Part shown: in pieces, positions 11,001 to 20,694 of the stretch
Layout: each line of letters starts with the position of its first letter
How positions within the stretch are numbered: the first letter of the stretch is position 1
Source: Phialocephala subalpina
Lineage: Eukaryota > Ascomycota > Leotiomycetes > Helotiales > Mollisiaceae
Length of the DNA stretch: 64,000 bases
Reading direction: 5' to 3'
Assembly: GCA_900073065.1 (NCBI GenBank)
Contig: FJOG01000008.1
Location: 1,569,353-1,633,352, forward strand
Made by a program: the position numbers and the translations under genes
The notes under the pieces: model-generated
Told to the model about the DNA's origin: nothing
What the model saw: only the letters and a program-made list of their open reading frames with translations
Database searches by the model: none

Positions 11001-11816
11001 ACCACTCATGGGCTGCTTGAATTTCCTGGTTGTAGCTCGCGAGAAATCCGGGCAGAATATATCGACCATGTCTCGCAGGTGGCCTCGAAAGCAACCAAGC
11101 ACTTTCCAGAAGTCACTCTCGCTGTCGAAGCCTTGCGTAGGACAGTGACTGCAGGGATCTGAACCGTCACACTACTTATTTTAGCAAGTTTCTGGGTATA
11201 TTACTCTACAACTCGCCTTCTTCTTGAGTATGCGACATCTGAGGCATGGTGGTGTTTCTTTCGACATATATCGCACCCGCTTCGTGCGACTCGGGCTGGT
11301 GCCAGAAGACCTGACCGGCGGAGTGACAGAGAAGACATGAAAGCCGTCAGAATCCTCGCCAGTCCTCTTCCTGCTGGTGACAGGAAGAAGAGCATGCTCT
11401 TGTCGGGGTGTATTGGTGGCAGATCTGGGACTTGCCGCTAGCCACCTCAAAAACTCTTCATGGTCTACAGCATCGAATTCAGACCTGGAAGAGTCTTCAA
11501 GACATCGTCTAGCCGTACTTGCTTTGCCTATTGGAAGTGAGCATATTTAGCATTTCTGGAGCTTGGTGCAACTGGCCTGCCTTGGAGAGCTCATCCTCCA
11601 TCAAATTGATCTTCTGTCGCAGAATTCGGCATCTTTCCTCGATTGTTTGTTTTTCCTGTACCTCTGAGATGTGGTCAGCCTTGAATCGGTATTCGTTACG
11701 GAAAGTGTACCTTTCCTCAAGACTCTCTCGAGGATCGAAGCCTGAATCTTCAGCATGAACTCCTCACGTGCAGGATCAGCCCAACCCCGCTCCGAGGCAT
11801 CGTTATCAGTCGCCAT
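8031..11816 (-). CDS. long regulator with two Zn2Cys6 clusters
   Basis: Exons by phase: 11711-11816, 11217-11663, 10668-11171, 9558-10619, 9391-9508, 8945-9339, 8031-8900, about 1166 codons. The N-terminus MATDNDASERGWADPA leads into a coiled coil (RCRILRQKINLMEDELSKAG). Cluster 1 is CLRC-RILKKK-CD-GSDPCSHC, joined across an intron starting GC (11172-11216, GCGAGT...TAG). Cluster 2 is CWNCWVLKVPCSEGFRCERC, joined across 9509-9557. Each is followed by a helical region typical of fungal regulators. No stop separates the two halves, so this is either one fused protein or two neighbouring genes whose boundary lies inside 9558-10619, for example at the Met of MAFNLPSDGYNAN. Exon 2 needs a one-base correction at the AAA of 11523-11525; otherwise a start at the Met of MSKETPPCLRC just before cluster 1 is possible. 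Probably nuclear and DNA-binding; target unknown. Confidence 0.7.
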
Positions 11817-12561
11817 TCGAAGGATCTGGCTGTGGAAGCATACGAATGCATCGAGATGATCTATCAAAGAGGTCCATCGGCCTTCTTATGAGGATGCATG
11901 TGCCTCGATGAGTCTATCCGTCTGGGCGATGTCGTTGTTGAGGGGTCGTGCCGCCTTGCTGAAAGAGTTGCACTGCCGCCCTGAGACGCTAAGAATGCCT
12001 GCCGCCGCCCTATTCAGGTTAGCTGCATAATCAGATCATTCTCTTTTCGTCGACAGGGCTTGAAGGCGGCTAAATCAGCACTGCATGTCCAAATGGAGAC
12101 GCCCATCGAGCCCCTGCCGCCGATCGAGAGAGGATGTCGGTGAGCAGCCCTCTCCTCTTTAGGCAACAGATGTGCTTTGCCGCCTCAGCTGACCGAAGTC
12201 CCAATCGAAACACGTACATTTGTCGCTTCAGCTCCAAGACTTCTCAACACCATCCTCAGTCCTCTCGCTGCTCCAACAGGCCAATTGCAGGTAGTCCTGG
12301 ATTGTGTCTGAGGGTTGCACCTCCTCTTTGCACCATGGGTGTCCCAATCCAGCAAAGGTATAAGTATGGCTGTTCCTCTGTTGTCTGTACAGGTCTGTAC
12401 AGAGCTCACTTCAAGCTTCTACGAGTCTCGAGCACATCTCAGCACCGCCATCCAGTCGATTGATCCTCGCACATCACTCCCGGCCCATCAATTGTCTTCG
12501 ACACGCCATACCACTGCAGCAGGAACGAGCACGCATCCAGCCACACGACATTGATCTTCTC
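11817..12561. other. intergenic, divergent promoter region
   Basis: Lies between the start of the two-cluster regulator (minus) and the small gene at 12562 (plus), so it should hold both promoters. A TATA-like GGTATAAGTATG is at about 12357. Nothing else recognised. Confidence 0.4.
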
Positions 12562-13085
12562 ATGATGAGTGAGTCCATTCGAAGCTTCCAAAACAGACAG
12601 ATGACTGACATCTCGCAGCAGCCCAACAATATCAATTCCTTGATTCTACTGCGACGTCTAGATCATCTCCAACTCTGCACACCGCCATCAATTCATCGAG
12701 GCCATCGCAAGTCGAAGAGCAGTATTCAGGAACAGACACTTGCCTGCAGTCATCCAATGAGCATGCCAACCTCGCAGACCACACCGCGATCAACATCACC
12801 ATTCGATACCCACCCTGCCAGCACGACCTCGACTTCATCCTATACCCTTCATCGGAATCTCTCGGTTTCGATTCGCAGTCTACCTCGTATGCATCGACCG
12901 CTCAGTCAGATACTGCAAGGTGCGCTTGGGATAATACACAACAAGGACAATGTTCAAAATATAATCTGGAGAGATATACACAGTGCGAAGAAGATTTTGA
13001 GAAAGTTGCTCTTGGTTTGGAAACGCGGAGGGCGTCGAGATCTGTTTTGGATCCGAAGCTGCTTGAAATATTGGATTCTTTGTAA
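12562..13085 (+). CDS. small two-exon hypothetical protein
   Basis: Exon 1 is only seven coding bases (ATGATGA, 12562-12568). A GTGAGT...CTCGCAG intron (12569-12618, 50 nt) follows, then an open exon to TAA at 13083-13085. The predicted protein has 157 residues: MMTAQQYQFLDSTATS, then a Ser-rich stretch, a middle part with YPPCQHDLDFILYPSSESLG, and a charged helical end (YTQCEEDFEKVALGLETRR) closing in LDPKLLEILDSL. No signal peptide or membrane segment and no family recognised. The model rests on phase agreement and on protein-like composition; a longer frame on the same strand (12460-13266) is more repetitive and I judge it a shadow. Confidence 0.55.
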
Positions 13086-13927
13086 TCTTCTACTATTTGC
13101 TTTCTTGGTGTGCCGTTGCATCTTATACATTAATACCCAGCGCATATTCATTGCAACTCTTTTGCTTCAATCCTTCTCTTGGAGACTTCATCGTGCAATC
13201 GCATGCCAGTGCCATATTCCTCGGACCATCATCAGCAACACAGAACACTTGCTCCTCTGCATATGACTTTGATCTCAGATCAAACAATAAAGCAGTACCA
13301 AAGCTCCAGCCGAGAAAATCCCAACCTTCGCCAAGTTCCTAGGCTCAATCGCATCTCATCATAGATTCTCCCCTCCAGCGCGCATAATCACCCAACGAAA
13401 TTAGACCGCCGACTAGTCTATGCACGTGGATGACGGCCTTTTCACCATGTGGTACGGTGTACGAAGGATCCTCATTGTAGTAACGATGCTACTTGTTGGG
13501 TGATGTGGTCGTATTGAGTGAAAAAGGAGGAAGAGCAGCAAAGGCGAGGTTGAGATATTGGGCTGTGGGGTAGGCGGTGAGGGAACCGAGAGAAAGGCAG
13601 AATTCGCCGGATGAGGAAGGTGGGGTTAATACGAGACTCATGGGTGACTATCTTTTTCACTTTCAAGTTCTGTTCGTCTGGTTCTAATTTTGCTCATCTG
13701 AACTGCTTTTCTGCCCGCGGAAGCTCAGATAATGTACCAGTGTACAACAGCTTCCCACGTGGACAGGCACCCATCATCCGGTCAGTCCTTCAATCTTCGA
13801 ACTCTTTCCTACACGGCTCCACTGTCCCTTAAATTTAGCTTGCACGTCATGCAGCGATCCGAATTGCTTCTCGATCTGCTCGAGCAGGCTGTCTTGCTAG
13901 TCCTTTCGCCTTTTAGCAAGGTCGGGG
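13086..13927. other. intergenic
   Basis: No gene supported. The segment before 13928 shows no earlier part of the GH3 protein whose tail lies downstream. Confidence 0.4.
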
Positions 13928-14263
13928 TTGGTTCTTCGACGATGGCAAGGCGATCTCTTTGATGAGGTTATCAAGGCCAATACCACAGACCAAAACACGC
14001 GATCTAAAATCGGAGCAAAGGCCACTCAGTTGTATGTCAGCTTTCCTGAGGAAGCGGACCAGCCAGTGAGAATTCTCAGAGGATTTGAGAAGGTCAGCAT
14101 TATTGCTGGATTAACTACGGATGTTTCGTTCAGCTTGAGAAGGAGGGATGTTAGCTACTGGGACGTTTCGGCACAGAGCTAGGCGATTGCGAATGGGACG
14201 TACGCTTTCTTTGTTGGATCTAGCTCTAGGGATTTGAGGGGAAATACCACTTTGGTCATTTGA
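13928..14263 (+). pseudogene. GH3 beta-glucosidase C-terminal fragment
   Basis: This is the fibronectin-III-like tail of fungal GH3 beta-glucosidases: DLFDEVIKAN, ATQLYVSFPEEADQPVR, LRGFEKV, SFSLRRRDVSYWDV. The frame hits TAG at 14180-14182 and continues in phase with AIANGTYAFFVGSSSRDLRG to TGA at 14261-14263. Relatives usually have Trp where this TAG stands. The catalytic domains are absent upstream, so this is a remnant of roughly 110 codons of an enzyme of about 800. Replacements such as Arg and Lys where Gly and Glu are typical (QNTRSKIGAKAT) also point to G-to-A changes. Confidence 0.8.
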
Positions 14264-15974
14264 GTTAAGGAAGCTTGGTGTTGAGCGGTGGGAAGGAGCG
14301 ACAGTAAGAGTTTGTAACTTACATACCTACTTCTTCTTTGTAGAACACCATTTTTCTTCAAGGATGCATCGCTAAATTCCAGTGACCTCGCCTCCCGCTA
14401 CAGGGCTAACATCACTAAAGCTCCAGTCTGTCTCTCGCTAGGGTAATCATTCCACCCTCCCGCATGCGGGGTAACCCCACCTGCCACATTGAGCTTGGTT
14501 TTCCCACACAAACCACCTCGTCCTCGATCCCTTCTCCTCTCTCTCTCCTCCTCATCACCCACTTTATGGAAGTTACTAACCAGCCTACACCGAAACACGG
14601 CGGTAGAAAGGCCGTCATTCTCCACGCACGAATAGACTAGTCGACGGTCTATAGTTGGGCGATACTTGCGTCGTGGAGAGGGAGATCTGTGATGAGATGC
14701 GATCTTGCTTGAGACCTCGGCGAAGATCTCGTGAGAGGCTTGAGCTAAGGTGCAAAGCTTGAAATCTGGTTCTGATATCAGTGGTTCTTTTATTTTGGTT
14801 GTTTGGTGACTTTGAGGCGGACGACTACTCGATGGCATTGCTTCATTCTCGCTCAAGCGTTGGGACCAAGGGAATAAGACGGAGGCGTTTGGAATGGGAT
14901 GGTAAGAGGATTTTGAACAGCAAGCATATTAATAATCTGGCTAACCCAATTCACAAAGCGAACAAAATAATAGTATGCTCTCTTCCTTTGTTCTCTTCAT
15001 CGCTTGCATCCATTTTAGCATCTAACGACGAGGAGTTTCGTTTACTAGCTGATACCCTAGAACTTTAGCGATAACTACCCTGTAGCTACAACCAGACCCG
15101 CTGAAATTTAGCGATCCGGCCCCGAGCTTCCATGCAGGGACAAACATTCAAAGAAACAAAGGTCTAAAAATAGTGATCTCAGAGACTTCAGCTCCTCTCT
15201 GCTCAATTTCCCCTTCTTCAATTGCATGATTCCTCACAACGGCATTGACAACCTCGGCCCGAGACATTGAAAGAACTTTCTCGTTTAATTGATTTGTTTC
15301 CTATGTAGCTTGGAAGAAACTTGAGCAGACACCTTGCTTCCATATTTATTTGCAATCTAGTCACGTGCTTCATATGCTTGCTGCTTGCTATTGCTTTGGT
15401 GATTATTTTATTTGATGTTCTTGGAGCAAAGTCTTGTGCAGTGTATGGCGAGCCTGCAGGCAGAAGGCAAGAGATTCAGGGCGGGAGCAAGTCTTCCTTC
15501 CTTCGTATGAGTCTACTCGAGTAATGACGGCTTGACTTTTTTTCTGAGACGTGCAACAAAACGCCCAAATGAGTTCGAGTCAGAAAATAGATCCTATGAT
15601 TTCGTTGCTTCTGTGGGCTTAAATATGTTTAGTTGCACATCGATAGCGTATATTGAAACCCATATTTAGTCTACCTCTTCCCCCCGCCCCTATCCCTACC
15701 ATATACAGTTTAGCCTACCCGCTCTAGCTTCTTCCATCTCTATAAACTTTTCTGTTTTTATTTTTTTCTTCTGCTTTCTTTTCCTCTTTACCGTACCTCT
15801 TCCTATATCCAGTGTCATAATTTGTTTCAAGCATTGGATGAAGCGTGAATGACAACACGCTTCTCAAAGTCCTCTCCTGCGAATGGCAGTCCAAACACTC
15901 GCTTCCTCTCTAAGTCGAGTTCTTTAACTTGAAAGAGGAAAGCCAAAGGCCGTCCTACTGCTCACGCTGCATAT

Positions 15975-16225
15975 ACTAGGTAATGGTCTACAAATTTTGA
16001 GAGAAGTGCACGTGAGCTCTTGTGGGGAAAGATCCGTGATGCAATGCGTTTCACGCTTAGCTGGCAAGAACGATTAATTATATTAATTTCCGGCTTTGCT
16101 CGTGCTGGCTGTATTTTTGGAAGTGAACAGTGACTATGCTGCATGAGTGAAGATGGTGGTTGAGATTGGTTGGTTGGAGCTATGAAAGGGCGCGATTCTG
16201 CTGATTCTGAGATCTTGAGAATACC
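15975..16225. repeat. dispersed repeat, copy B
   Basis: Shares with 16701-16882 an ordered series of words: ACTAGG..ATGGTCT, GCACGTG, AGAT(C/T)(C/T)GTGATG, GGTTG(G/A)TTGG(T/A)TG(G/A)AGCT, TGA(T/G)..TGAGATC and GAATA. The order is conserved but spacing differs by about 70 nt. No coding frame. Confidence 0.6.
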
Positions 16226-16700
16226 TTACATAAATTCGATCATATTGTGTGTGTTTGAAGTTAGGGACGAAGGATCTCAGAGTAACATTACCACTTTTTG
16301 AGTGCAAAAAGCCCCCAAAAGATTCGACGTTTGAAAATCATTCTTCCACGCCCCTCTCTGGACGATCAGCCCTCAAATCTGGGACAGACAGTGGACCAAA
16401 CCATGGGTTTTCTGGGAGTCCGGCAGCTAGTCGACCATGACTCGCCCCACCTCGAAGGCATAGTCTAAAATCTGCATCCCGCCCTCTTTTTGCTCTTTTT
16501 TTCTTCTTCAATCCAATCACGCTCGGCATGATGTTGGAGCATGCGATTCCGCACTATGTGCTGCAGCCCTTAAACTTTCAAAGCTGGGTTAGACTGAAAT
16601 TGAAGATACCTTCAATTTAGTCCTCTCCGCTGTTCTTGATACAGCATCCTCTCATGAGGGTGGAAAACTCGAGATCGTCTTTATTGTTCACAGTGCTTAG

Positions 16701-16882
16701 ACTAGGCGATGGTCTGAGACTCATGTATCGGTCGATTGTCTCTCGGAGAGGCACGTGCCGCGAGCGTGGAGATCTGTGATGAGATGTGGTTGTGTCTGCA
16801 AGGCTAGACTGGTCGATCGTTTGGTTGATTGGTTGAAGCTGTGAAAAGATGCAATATACTGATCCTGAGATCGCGAATATCC
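16701..16882. repeat. dispersed repeat, copy C
   Basis: Second copy of the element described for 15975-16225. Its central GGAGATCTGTGATGAGATG also occurs at about 14672-14691, a third and shorter copy. No terminal repeats or coding capacity seen. Confidence 0.6.
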
Positions 16883-17130
16883 ATTGATTCGATCACATCG
16901 TGTTGTAGGGTGTTTGAGATTGCGGTTGGTGTACTGCTCCTTCGAGGGATCTAGGAGCCAGCGAGTCGTTGACTACACTAAAGTGATTACCAGACGCTGG
17001 TTTTCGAATTCGTGCTTGTTCTTTGGGACATACGCGTTCTTCTTTGCATGGATGTCTGGATCATTAGAGTCGCCCTATGAAACAAATATCCCCATTTTCT
17101 TGTACTTGCCTCGGGATCTGCCAGTTGCTT

Positions 17131-17502
17131 TCAGGAGTAGGCCCTCCGTTGACAACACTCGCAATATATGAATATACCGTCTCGCGGTGTTATCGATAAT
17201 GTTCGGAACCTCCTCCGTGCAGTCAAATCTAACACCGTTTTTCTCAAGCAATAATCCTTTGACGTGTTGATGTGTCCTGTATCGCTAATTTTGCCGACGA
17301 ATAGCGGGGGACAAGCGAGCCAGAGTGTTGCATTTGGCATGTCGCCGAACATATCGACTTTGAGGACTTCTATTTCGAGGTTGCCTAGAGAGCAGTCTAT
17401 CCCGCATTTGACTTTAAGAGATGCCCATGACCAAGTGGGAGCTGGTGGAGGCGTGATCCTTTGACCCCGGCCCTCGGGTGCTCTAACATACAGTACCAGC
17501 AC
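17131..17502 (-). pseudogene. HET-domain protein fragment (tentative)
   Basis: A 123-codon minus-strand frame contains APTWSWASLKVKC, close to the (Y)RAPSWSWAS signature that closes the region after the HET domain in fungal heterokaryon-incompatibility proteins, followed by a beta-rich segment (NLEIEVLKVD, ATLWLACPPLFVG). No HET domain is found upstream. I read it as the tail of a degraded HET gene. The identification rests on one motif. Confidence 0.45.
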
Positions 17503-17954
17503 AATTATCAGTCGGAGGTCACGTGGAACACTAAGTGGGTCCTCGTTTTATATGTATATAGTCTCAGCTTCCCCCTTTCTTAAATCTACAGTCGATTCCA
17601 TCTCACAACAATTCCTGGAAAAGTTCGTACCTAGGTCTGTGGGAATGTGATGCGGTTATCGAGAAGTTGAGGCCCGTTGGAATTGTGGAATCCCAAGCTG
17701 GGACATTCGTCCTCAATATGCTGCAATACGAGAAGAAATCTGTTTCCAGGCATCTTGAGCCTTAAACCCTTTGTTCAGGATTTCAAAACTCGCTCACAAT
17801 GACTAGGTTCCTGACCCAGCTCTGCAAACGGCAGCATCGCACTCGTTCCTAACAAAGAACCTCACACATATCCTCGCACAACATCTAGAATGCTCTTCAC
17901 CCACAACCTAAAATCACGAAGCTACAAGTTCCGCCCTCACTCAACACCGCGATA
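17503..17954. other. intergenic; promoter of J-domain gene
   Basis: A TATATGTATATAG stretch is at about 17549-17562, some 400 nt before the J-protein ATG. Nothing else recognised. Confidence 0.35.
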
Positions 17955-19100
17955 ATGGGGAAATTTCAAGACTTTTTCGAAGAGATGTACAATTTTTATC
18001 AATCGGACTACGATGATTATTACGAGTACCGAAATCGATACAATAAATACAACTCCAATTCCGATAGAAAGAAGAACACCGGCTCCAAACAACCCCCAAA
18101 TCGTACCCCAATCGTCGAATGTCCCCAGCCAATCTATACCCCACACCACCGAAACCTCGGACTCAAGCCTTGGGCATCGCAGAAGGACATCAGAGATGCA
18201 TGGAAACACATCTCTGTTCGTCTACATCCGGACAAGATCCACGACCCGGCACAGAAAGAAGCCACTGCTCAAGCTATGATGTTGGTGAATGATGCTTATG
18301 ATATCTTGGTTAAGCAGGGAGAAGGGCTGGGTGGAAGCTACGTGTGGATTCATAACTGGACGAGGGATCCGAATATTAATGCTCAGGAGATGTTGAGGAG
18401 GAGAGAAGATAGTGTTCCGGAGGAAGCTCCTGGATGCGAAGCTACCATTGCGAGGAAACCTACTCTTTGGCTCAGGGATTATAAAACCTTCGCAGAATGT
18501 GCACGTGATGAGACGGTTCTCTGTGGCGAATTCTGGGTTGATCTCGGACATTTGGTCATCGACAGAATCTTGCCGTTGAGAACCAGTGACTGGATCTGGA
18601 GTCTAGACAACGGATGGAAGATCTCGGCTTTGTCTGAAATGAAGTACGAGAAGTTGGAGTTCTTTGGAGATTGCTATCAACATTTTACGATCAAGCTACC
18701 GGCTATAAGTGCTTTTAGTGTGCCACCACCGCCTGAGCCAGAGAAGAAGTGGAGTTATTTTCATGATACGCCCTGTGCGGAGACGAAATTGAGTGGCGAG
18801 TTGATTGATGGATGGGTATTGTTGACCGGGTTGGCGATCGTGTTGTTCGCGTTGAGGAATGTGTTGGTGAAGGTTGTGAGAGGCACTTTGGGTAGTATGG
18901 AGAAGGCGTTGGGTGGGACGGGAAACTCGAATTTCTCGAAAAGTGTGATTGGGTTTTGGGGATGGGTCACTTATCTGAGCGTTTGGTTTGGTATTTTGGT
19001 AGTTGCTTTCCTTTTGTTTCTGAAGTTCTTGGCTTCTGATGCTGTTGTCAATTGGGTCGGCAACAAACTTTCCGTTCAAGGTTTAGAACCAATTGTTTGA
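17955..19100 (+). CDS. membrane-anchored J-domain (DnaJ-like) protein
   Basis: Intronless, 381 residues. The N-terminus is rich in Tyr, Asp and Asn (NFYQSDYDDYYEYRNRYNKY). A J-domain follows at about residues 70-118: LGLKPWASQKDIRDAWKHIS, the HPD triad in RLHPDKIHDP, and AMMLVNDAYDIL. J-domains stimulate the ATPase of Hsp70 through HPD. The middle part is a globular region of unknown type with FWVDLGHLVIDRILPL. Two hydrophobic segments follow, at about 288-308 (GWVLLTGLAIVLFALRNVL) and 335-362 (GFWGWVTYLSVWFGILVV), so the protein is probably anchored in a membrane near its C-terminus with the J-domain facing the cytosol. There is no zinc-finger or G/F region, so it is a type III J-protein. 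Start taken at the first ATG, 14 bases after an in-frame-independent leader. Confidence 0.85.
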   Translation: MGKFQDFFEEMYNFYQSDYDDYYEYRNRYNKYNSNSDRKKNTGSKQPPNRTPIVECPQPIYTPHHRNLGLKPWASQKDIRDAWKHISVRLHPDKIHDPAQKEATAQAMMLVNDAYDILVKQGEGLGGSYVWIHNWTRDPNINAQEMLRRREDSVPEEAPGCEATIARKPTLWLRDYKTFAECARDETVLCGEFWVDLGHLVIDRILPLRTSDWIWSLDNGWKISALSEMKYEKLEFFGDCYQHFTIKLPAISAFSVPPPPEPEKKWSYFHDTPCAETKLSGELIDGWVLLTGLAIVLFALRNVLVKVVRGTLGSMEKALGGTGNSNFSKSVIGFWGWVTYLSVWFGILVVAFLLFLKFLASDAVVNWVGNKLSVQGLEPIV

Positions 19101-19716
19101 TCTTTTCATTCTTGTCATAGTCGCTCGACTCGCATTCATGATCAGGTCAAGAGACCGCAGACTTGGCCTGGTGGTTATAACAGCGATTTAGAAATGAAGA
19201 TTAGGGCTGACTTACTCAAGTAATAGTGAGTGGTTACTTTGTCGCGTGTTTGGCTCTATCCGACCGAACGAATGAACTCTCTTGAATATCCCCCTGGCCA
19301 AATATCTTGCACCGTTCAGGCCGTGCAAGAAACCAAAAGAAATGAATCCGGATATAGATGTAAAGTCTGTCTTTGAAACATTACCGAGCCATTCTGGATT
19401 GATTCAATGGTTCCTGGAAGGGGCTACGATTGGGCTTGACTCCCGAGGCCCTCTAAGCGCTGTCAGCACAGGATCGAATTGCCACAACTGTGGTTTCGTC
19501 CAGCAAATGCTCACTTGATTGAATCGCAATGCCATGCCGGATTCTGTCAGACGCTGCGCAGCCAGCAATGTCAAGAAATAACCGCTTTCAAGCGCCTCAT
19601 TCTAGGCTGAATCTGAGTTTATATATCCCTTCATACGCTAACCTGTCCTTGAGATTGTGTAAAGTTCGTTATCTCAAGCAGTGCATACAGTTGTCGTAAA
19701 CTCTTCTTGCTCAACT
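19101..19716. other. intergenic
   Basis: No gene seen apart from the TATA element at 19620-19626. Confidence 0.4.
19620..19626 (+). promoter_or_regulatory. TATA box
   Basis: TATATAT followed by CCC, about 91 nt before the ATG of the surface protein at 19717. Confidence 0.45.
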
Positions 19717-20694
19717 ATGCGCGAGTTGACTTCTCTTTCTTTGCTTGTGCCTCTGGCAATGGCAGACGTCCTTTTCACAACGCCGGCTGCACGTGATTCC
19801 CTGCCTGCCGGTCCCAAATTTACCGTTGCTTGGATGGAGTCTGGGACATCCCCGTCTATCTCAGAGCTCACGTCGTATCGGATGTATCTTTACACTGGAT
19901 CCAATACGATTGTGAACCCGCTGTTCAGCTTGGCATTTGGAAATTTCACGTCCAAAGGCAACACAACTATAACAGTACCAGGATATTCAGTTGGAGGGGG
20001 CATCGAGTATGCATAGTAAGGCTCCAACCTCATAACGTGAATCATTACTGAAACGAGTGACAGCTTCATCGGCATCAACTCAACGGTCGCATCAGGCGGG
20101 AACATCATGAACTTCTCCAACCGTTTTTCATTCACGGGAAACTTTGGCGACTTCTCAAGCGACGAACTTCTTGGCTTAGCCAATGTTTCTGGAATCACAA
20201 CAGGGCCTCCGACGGTCAGGAACGTGTATCACGGGGATGGCGATGCGGTAGTCTTGCCTATTGCAGCTGTTACTTCACCTAGCTCCTCTTCTACATCAAG
20301 TCTTGCACCAGCTTCTTCGACACCTCCAGCTTCAAGCCCACCCTCGAATAACACAGCAGGAACAAGCACAAAGAGAACCAATCTATCCACAAGTGCCATT
20401 GTAGGGATCGCAATTGCAGCCGTGGTCCCCATTTGTTCTTTATGTGTGGCCTTCTTCTTCGGCAGGCGGAAAGCAAAGGCGAATGACAAGGACGAGAAGT
20501 TGACGACGTACCCAAACGAAGTGGAACTTCCTCGCGGAGGCCATCACGAGATATCGGAGTCGGAGGTTGAGCATCCGGGACACCTTGCACCAAACGTAGA
20601 GTTGAGTGGGAGAACTCGGCCACAGGAGCTGAGTGGTGAGAGGTCAACTCAATCGATGCATGAACTGTCCGGAAATCCGCGTCAGACAGAATAG
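19717..20694 (+). CDS. Ser/Thr-rich single-pass surface protein (Kre9/KNH-like N-domain)
   Basis: Exons 19717-20015 and 20064-20694 (GTAAGG...GACAG intron, 48 nt) give 309 residues. A short signal peptide (MRELTSLSLLVPLAMA) precedes a beta-rich domain with FTTPAARDSLPAGPKFTVAW and many N-glycosylation sites (NFT, NTT, NST, NFS). This resembles the Ser-Thr-rich GPI/Kre9-KNH domain common in fungal wall proteins. A Ser/Pro/Thr-rich stalk follows (SSSSTSSLAPASS), then one membrane segment (SAIVGIAIAAVVPICSLCVAFFF) with a stop-transfer FGRRKAK and a charged cytosolic tail. The layout matches cell-wall stress-sensor-like proteins, but there is no WSC or Cys-rich head. Function inferred from architecture only. 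Confidence 0.8.

Larger units (their letters stand above)
14264..17130. other. gene-poor stretch with diverged non-coding repeats
   Basis: No convincing gene. A minus-strand frame at 14398-14856 (152 codons) is open but low in recognisable content. Related segments near 14630-14760, 15975-16225 and 16701-16882 are listed separately. Confidence 0.45.

Noticed and set aside
12460..13266. Long plus-strand frame of 268 codons
   Set aside because: Out of frame with the better two-exon model at 12562-13085; content is Ser/Thr/His low complexity then an arbitrary hydrophobic end.
14398..14856. Minus-strand frame of 152 codons
   Set aside because: Overlaps repeat-like sequence, with no homology, domain or promoter signal.
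15090..15125. Resemblance to the start of 28S rRNA (ACCCGCTGAA)
   Set aside because: Only about 12 bases match and the sequence diverges immediately afterwards; no other rRNA segments nearby.
15321..15524. 67-codon frame with a hydrophobic segment
   Set aside because: One membrane-like run in an AT-rich stretch is expected by chance; no supporting context.
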